Below are positions 60,323 to 64,000 of a DNA stretch of 64,000 bases, piece after piece. The stretch lies in NCBI GenBank assembly GCA_964521865.1, contig CAZFTJ010000006.1, positions 62,001 through 126,000 on the forward strand, written 5' to 3'. The number at the start of each line of letters is the position of its first letter. The stretch's first letter is position 1. Under the pieces are notes generated by a model. That model had not been told where the DNA came from. It saw only the letters and a list, made by a program, of their open reading frames with translations, and did no database searches. Made by a program: the position numbers and the translations under genes. This DNA is from CAYSRJ01 sp964521865. GTDB lineage: Bacteria; Spirochaetota; B62-G9; DRHN01.

Positions 60323-60958
60323 TTATGATACGATTTGAGAGCCCCAGATCTTAAGAATCTCGCTGTGAGTTGCCACTTCGCACAAATTTCTTAAATTGGT
60401 TAGCGACCTCTCATGTGCTTCCCTATTGGCTGATGATACTCCGTCGCTAACTACAACCACATAATACCCCCGGTTTAATGCCTCTCTGGCAGAGGATTCA
60501 ATTCCCCACTCCGTCGATATACCCGTGAAAATCAACGTTTCTACGCCTCCATACCTGGCGATGTAGTCACAATTCGTGCCTATAAATAGGCTGGCCGTAT
60601 TCTTGTTTAAGAAGATATCTTCGGGCAGAGGAGTAATCGCCTCGGCGATTTTCCACGCCTCGGGGTCATCACCAAAGGGTGAGCGAAGTTGCCTCACATC
60701 CTTTATCCCTATTCGTTTCATCTGCTGGGCTACTGCTGCGGGCGCTTGAAAACGGGGAGGCAAAGGGGTTATTTTTGTATAGACTACTGGTATTTGGATC
60801 TTTCTCGCTGTCTGAAGCAGAGCTTCTACTGAGTTGAGAATCTCGTTTTTATTGAATACTCGGTTGACTAGCATATTTTGCATATCCCAAACTATCAGCA
60901 TCGAATGCTCTGGAGCAATAATATCGAGTAATTCAGTATAGAATTTACCTCTAGCCAT
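60323..60958 (-). CDS. Isochorismatase-family protein without the usual nucleophilic cysteine
   Basis: The 211-residue protein has the family fold: acidic residue in MLIVWDMQNMLVN, lysine in VVYTKITPL, and the C-terminal YYVVVVSDGVSSAN. At the site of the catalytic cysteine (TxxCVxxTA in active hydrolases) it reads FTGISTEWGIESSAREA, with tryptophan-glycine and no cysteine. Related proteins with STExG sequences exist, so this is likely a subfamily trait rather than a mutation. The reaction is unknown. It lies in the second MarR module between DUF169 and the large pump. Confidence 0.85.
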   Translation of the reverse strand: MARGKFYTELLDIIAPEHSMLIVWDMQNMLVNRVFNKNEILNSVEALLQTARKIQIPVVYTKITPLPPRFQAPAAVAQQMKRIGIKDVRQLRSPFGDDPEAWKIAEAITPLPEDIFLNKNTASLFIGTNCDYIARYGGVETLIFTGISTEWGIESSAREALNRGYYVVVVSDGVSSANREAHERSLTNLRNLCEVATHSEILKIWGSQIVS

Positions 60959-61079
60959 GAGATGTCTCCTTTTTACTTCATGTTATTGCCTATTTATTCC
61001 TTACCAGTAAATGGCAGGTATGCCTCCCCTATAATGGCTTGTCGTCGCAGGTCCCATCTAAGCTGGATTCCAGCAACGC

Positions 61080-61808
61080 TTATGCCCTGAGCCTTATTGA
61101 TGTTCCTGATCTTATCCCTTCGGTCATCTCCTTGAACTCTCTGGATGGCTCAGCGGTCCCGGCAGTACTCTTATCTATAGCATCGGCAATGCCCTGGATC
61201 TTCTCCAACGGGACCGAGGCGATCAAGATATTCTCATCCCATCCCGCCATCCTCCTGGCGCTGATGTCTCCCGCGGTGATGTTGAAGTCTCCTGAAACTA
61301 TTGGATATGTTATGGAGCTCCAACACAGCGACCCTCTCATTTCAAACGAGGGAGTCTTGCCATCCCAGAACTGAGCCAGCGTAATAAGCCTTGATACCTG
61401 TTCCGCATTTACCAGGAAGAGGATTAAATCAGGCACGAAAATATCCTGGCTGGCCGGATAAAAATAGACCTTGCTGGCAATGCCTGGAGGTAATTTGGCT
61501 ATCTTCTGAGCTTCAATACTCGACCTCATCGCCGTCTTCACATCACACCACAGCTTCTCTCCTTTCACCAGCAGCTTGAACGGCATCTCCCTGGTCTCAC
61601 TGAGCCCGATATGGCTCTTTCCTCCAGGGCAAGCGCAAGTCTCCTTGGAGAGCATTATCACCTTGCCATCAGCGGACCTCAGTATGCCATTACATACGGC
61701 ATACCGGCCCTCAGCCAACTTAGCTGCAGGGGATCCGTCGGTGTATTTCACTCCCACTGCTTCTCGCTTTATACCAAGTGTGTTTCTGATTTTCTTGACA
61801 GACTCCAT
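61080..61808 (-). CDS. DUF169-family protein
   Basis: The 242-residue protein follows DUF169: LGIKREAVGVKYTDG near residue 10, RYAVCNGILRSADGKVIMLSKETCACPGG with three cysteines (about 39-61), KIAKLPPGIASKVYFYP, and a MAGWDENILIASVP strand at the end. The family is found mainly in anaerobes; its function is unknown, although the conserved cysteines could bind a metal or cluster. Its start codon lies three bases after the stop of the MarR gene, so the two are co-translated, showing it belongs to the regulated module. Confidence 0.85.
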   Translation of the reverse strand: MESVKKIRNTLGIKREAVGVKYTDGSPAAKLAEGRYAVCNGILRSADGKVIMLSKETCACPGGKSHIGLSETREMPFKLLVKGEKLWCDVKTAMRSSIEAQKIAKLPPGIASKVYFYPASQDIFVPDLILFLVNAEQVSRLITLAQFWDGKTPSFEMRGSLCWSSITYPIVSGDFNITAGDISARRMAGWDENILIASVPLEKIQGIADAIDKSTAGTAEPSREFKEMTEGIRSGTSIRLRA

Positions 61809-61811
61809 TTT

Positions 61812-62276
61812 TCAGCCACCTCTTTCTTCAGAGGTGGACGCTTCTTGAGCCTCAGTGGCCTCAACAAAAGCCGCTAATCCTCGAGCCATTTGGGCTAGTT
61901 CATCTACATGCATACGGTTCAACGCCCTGGATAGATAGCCGGTCCTTCTTGACCTGAGCTTGGTCACCAGTTCTTCACCTTTATCCGTAGTTCGGAGTGA
62001 CAGCGAGCGGCGGTCTCGGGCATCTTCGGTACGGCTCACCAAACCCTGTCTCACCAGCCGGTCGACGATGCCGGTCATGTTGGTTGGAGTAACACTCAAC
62101 GCTACTGCCAGCTTCCCCGAAGTAGTACTCCCTTGGTCGCTGATGAAGAACAGGCTTTTGAGCTGAGCAATGGTAAGAGGTAAACTCATCCAGATATCAA
62201 GTTCATATTGTCTGCGGGCCTGGTCAGCCTTCTGCTGAAGCTGAATAATCTTCTTCACTAAGTCTTCTTTAGACAT
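61812..62276 (-). CDS. MarR-family regulator of the second module
   Basis: The 154-residue winged-helix protein is a close relative of the MarR at 35402-35863: both contain QARRQYELDIWMSLPLTIAQ (first residue differing), LKSLFFI, VTPTNMTGIVDRLVRQGLVSRTE and TDKGEELV. It heads a minus-strand run of DUF169, isochorismatase-like, two DHA2 pumps, methyltransferase and an MFS stub, and faces the divergent MBL gene. A paired inverted repeat in the shared promoter region makes it the likely repressor of both directions. The inducing ligand is unknown. Confidence 0.92.
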   Translation of the reverse strand: MSKEDLVKKIIQLQQKADQARRQYELDIWMSLPLTIAQLKSLFFISDQGSTTSGKLAVALSVTPTNMTGIVDRLVRQGLVSRTEDARDRRSLSLRTTDKGEELVTKLRSRRTGYLSRALNRMHVDELAQMARGLAAFVEATEAQEASTSEERGG

Positions 62277-62292
62277 AATTCAATTTACCTTA

Positions 62293-62341
62293 TAGTGAAA
62301 GTTACATTAATATTGTAATAAGCATTCACTAAATAGTCAAT
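62293..62341. promoter_or_regulatory. MarR-type operator between MarR and the MBL-fold gene
   Basis: TAGTGAA (62293-62299) and TTCACTA (62335-62341) are the same arms as at the first MarR gene, here 35 bases apart instead of 25, with an inner palindrome TTACA-TTAATAT-TGTAA. The ten-base difference is one helical turn, so both arms keep the same face of the DNA. Confidence 0.6.
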
Positions 62342-62449
62342 ATCAACCTGACAAGGTTTTTACTGAGCGCTGGGGTCTACCATTATGACTATATTGAACT
62401 ACACTCCCTTTCGTAATAGAATAAACATTTCTGATGCAGGAGCCAGACA

Positions 62450-63127
62450 ATGGAGATAACTTTCGGCATTCATCAAATCAACCGTGTCCGGGGTGCTAAC
62501 TGCTATCTGGCCATCACCGAATCTAAAATGTTGTTGATTGATACGGGGATACCCGGCAATGGGGGAAAGATTATCAATTACATCAAAGGATTGGGTAAAA
62601 ATCCAGCGGACATTAATTGGGTCGTTCTAACTCATGCCGATATAGACCACATCGGTAGTGCTGCTGAAATGAAGAAAATGATGGGTGCGAAGCTTGCCAT
62701 ACACGTCAATGATGCTCTGACCCTTTCCGGCAAGAGCGGATTTAAAACCGTCAGAGGGCCTCTTGGACTACTTTTCAAGATAATGAAACCGCTGATGCAC
62801 TTTCAGGCAGTGGAACCCGATGTCATTTTCGAGAACAATTTTGAGATTGACGGTTTCAAAATTATCCATACTCCGGGCCACACTAATGGCAGTATCTGCC
62901 TCTACCTGCCGGGAAAAGTTATCTTTGTGGGTGATGCTCTAAGAAGCGATTCGAGAGGTAATCTTCAACCTCCTAATAGGAACCTTTCTGCGGATATAGG
63001 ATAAGCTAAGGCTTCATTGCTGGTGCTCTCGGGACTTGAATTCGATATTTTACTACCGGGACACGGCGCTCCGGTTATCGGTAAAGCATCCACTAAGCTT
63101 AAGGAATTGATGGAGCATATGATGTGA
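62450..63127 (+). pseudogene. MBL-fold hydrolase gene interrupted by an in-frame TAA
   Basis: The frame opens with HQINRVRGANCYLAI, ILIDTG-like LLIDTGIPGNGGK, the zinc motif LTHADIDHIGSA (HxDxDHxG type), HTPGHTNGSICLYLP and FVGDAL. TAA at 63002-63004 ends it at 184 residues, but the same frame goes on with AKASLLVLSGLEFDILLPGH and ends at TGA 63127. The missing part carries GHG, the last zinc ligand. TAA probably replaced a CAA glutamine codon. The upstream part may still be made but should be inactive. It is divergent from the MarR gene, in the module's right arm. Confidence 0.82.
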
Positions 63128-63172
63128 AGCACCAAATTCCATACACCAAGTAATCCCACTGGAGGCGATTGT

Positions 63173-63290
63173 ATACCAGAGCACCCTTTGAAAATCTATG
63201 AAGATTTGGATCCGAAACTTCTGAATCTGATAAACGATACTCAGAAATTAGCCCCGACCGACGGCGTTCTGTCAAGGAAAATCTCTATAC
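63173..63290 (+). pseudogene. Remnant of a CMD-like gene
   Basis: The frame reads PEHPLKIYEDLDPKLLNLIN and then DTQKLAPTDGVLSRK, matching the N-terminus of the CMD-like protein at 37526 (QEHPLKTLEKLDPELLKLVE, then NTRQLALGDGALPRK). GGAGG lies in the right place, but the start codon is ATA (63173-63175). After about residue 37 similarity stops. Loss of the start and of two thirds of the gene show decay. Confidence 0.75.
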
Positions 63291-63435
63291 ACCCATTGCC
63301 ATGGCACGTGTTGTTGAAAAGCTGATCCCTATTGTGCGAAAGTGGATTAGGAACACAGGAGCTGAAGGAAAGGCTTGATACCTGCGAAATGTAACCCTAT
63401 ATCAGCGATCTATATTATGTAATGAAGGAATAACG

Positions 63436-63684
63436 GTGTATGCGGTGATGGGGATCGGTTTGGAGGGGCGAAAGGAGTGTCTGGGGCTGTGTGTGGCGGA
63501 GACGGAATAGGCGAAGTACTGGCTGCCGGTGATGAACGAACTTCGGGACCGGGAGATGGAGGAAGTATTGATATTCTCAGTTGACGATCTGAGCGGATTG
63601 TCTGAGGCGATCGAGACGGTATTTCCTAGGGCTGAGATACAGAAGAGTGTGGTTCATCAGGTACGGACTCTCTCCTGGGCATGA
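63436..63684 (+). mobile_element. IS256 (mutator)-type transposase fragment with internal stop
   Basis: The frame resembles the core of IS256-type transposases: VYAVMGIGLEGRKECLGL, YWLPVMNELRDREMEEVLIF, VDDLSGLSEAIETVFP and KSVVHQVRTLS. A TAG at 63508-63510 replaces the conserved glycine of the ETEGAKYW block, and the sequence ends at TGA 63682. Neither end of the element is present, so it is dead. Confidence 0.75.
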
Positions 63685-63704
63685 TGCACGAGGAGGAGGA
63701 ACCC

Positions 63705-64000
63705 ATGGACACAGACGGACAAAAGCAGACCGCGTTGTTCCGGTTCGATGTCATCTCCCCTCTGGTTGGTATGCATTTGGACAGAGGCGAGCGGGAGAGA
63801 ATCCTAGAGCAGATCATAAGTAGCCGATGGTAGATACCCTGCTCAACTCGAACGACCATCGGCCGGGCGACAGTCTTGAAGTGGCTCTCCCGCTACAGGA
63901 TCAATGGAGAGGATATCGAAGCTCTGAAGCCCCCACCAGTGTGGGGACGAAGGGAGCTGCCGCAGCATTGATCCCGAAACTGAGGCGACATTGATGTAGT
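63705..64000 (+). mobile_element. Decayed integrase-core (rve-type) transposase start, runs off the window
   Basis: From ATG 63705, after an AGGAGGAGGA ribosome site, the frame reads QTALFRFDVISPLVGMHLDR, hits TAG at 63831, continues as RATVLKWLSRYRINGEDIEAL and hits TGA at 63969. The pattern, an ALFRYxxIxPL start followed by a WLxRYRxGGxxALKP helix-turn-helix, is that of transposases with rve cores. At least two stops break it; the rest lies beyond the window. Confidence 0.6.

Noticed and set aside
1..64000. CRISPR array or integrated prophage
   Set aside because: No regularly spaced direct repeats, cas genes, or phage structural genes were seen; repeats found are pairs with long, irregular separations.
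1..64000. Recoding of TGA as a sense codon across the genome
   Set aside because: Two genes have in-frame TGA, but many intact genes here (for example the SGNH lipoprotein, dipZ and the papain-like protease) end at TGA in the expected place, so general reassignment is not supported.

Overview
This 64 kb window is from a bacterial chromosome. The genes are closely packed on both strands, Shine-Dalgarno sites are clear, and lipoproteins, a Tat signal and several hybrid sensor kinases point to a Gram-negative cell envelope. Genes for an A-type flavodiiron protein, a ferredoxin, F420 synthesis, a molybdenum hydroxylase and methionine sulfoxide reductases suggest an anaerobe that copes with oxygen. 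Relaxed lipoboxes and a PF10023-type metallopeptidase would fit Spirochaetota or Desulfobacterota, but there is no rRNA, so I leave the phylum open. I saw no tRNA, rRNA, CRISPR array or replication origin.

Positions 1-10.2 kb: partial TetR regulator with operator, TerB-like protein, 2TM-domain protein, then an F420 block (FrhB-like flavoprotein, cofE, cofD) and an MtrH-like protein, followed by a metallopeptidase lipoprotein, a transaldolase-like aldolase, an SDR and a metallo-beta-lactamase hydrolase. Positions 10.7-24.6 kb: signalling (HDOD protein, three hybrid kinases, one paired with a substrate-binding lipoprotein), an SGNH lipoprotein, a FabF-type ketosynthase and a second SDR. Positions 24.8-34 kb: a two-subunit exported molybdenum hydroxylase, a ComA-like and an MmgE/PrpD gene, trpS, ferredoxin facing a flavodiiron protein, and a MATE pump. 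Positions 34-43.4 kb: dienelactone hydrolase, a MarR-DHA2 pump-CMD module, a two-component system and a DipZ-MsrB-MsrA redox-repair operon.

Positions 43.8-55.9 kb are accessory: a papain-like protease, a GyrI-like protein, a DUF4386 membrane-protein family with three full copies and one recent truncated duplicate, an ankyrin/beta-lactamase protein, a DUF4389 protein, a broken TOTE-type primase fused to an inverted copy of the 5' end of a nearby fic gene, and IS debris. Positions 56-64 kb hold a second, larger MarR-controlled cluster (MarR, DUF169, isochorismatase-like, two DHA2 pumps, methyltransferase, and a divergent MBL-CMD pair) that is decaying at both ends through nonsense mutations and transposase fragments.

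The most interesting points are: matching twin hairpins in front of cofE and cofD; several methanogen-type gene families (FrhB, CofE, CofD, MtrH-like, ComA, FprA) in a bacterial window; two MarR modules that share operator arms spaced one helical turn differently; and a substrate-binding lipoprotein that forms a two-gene unit with a membrane kinase.
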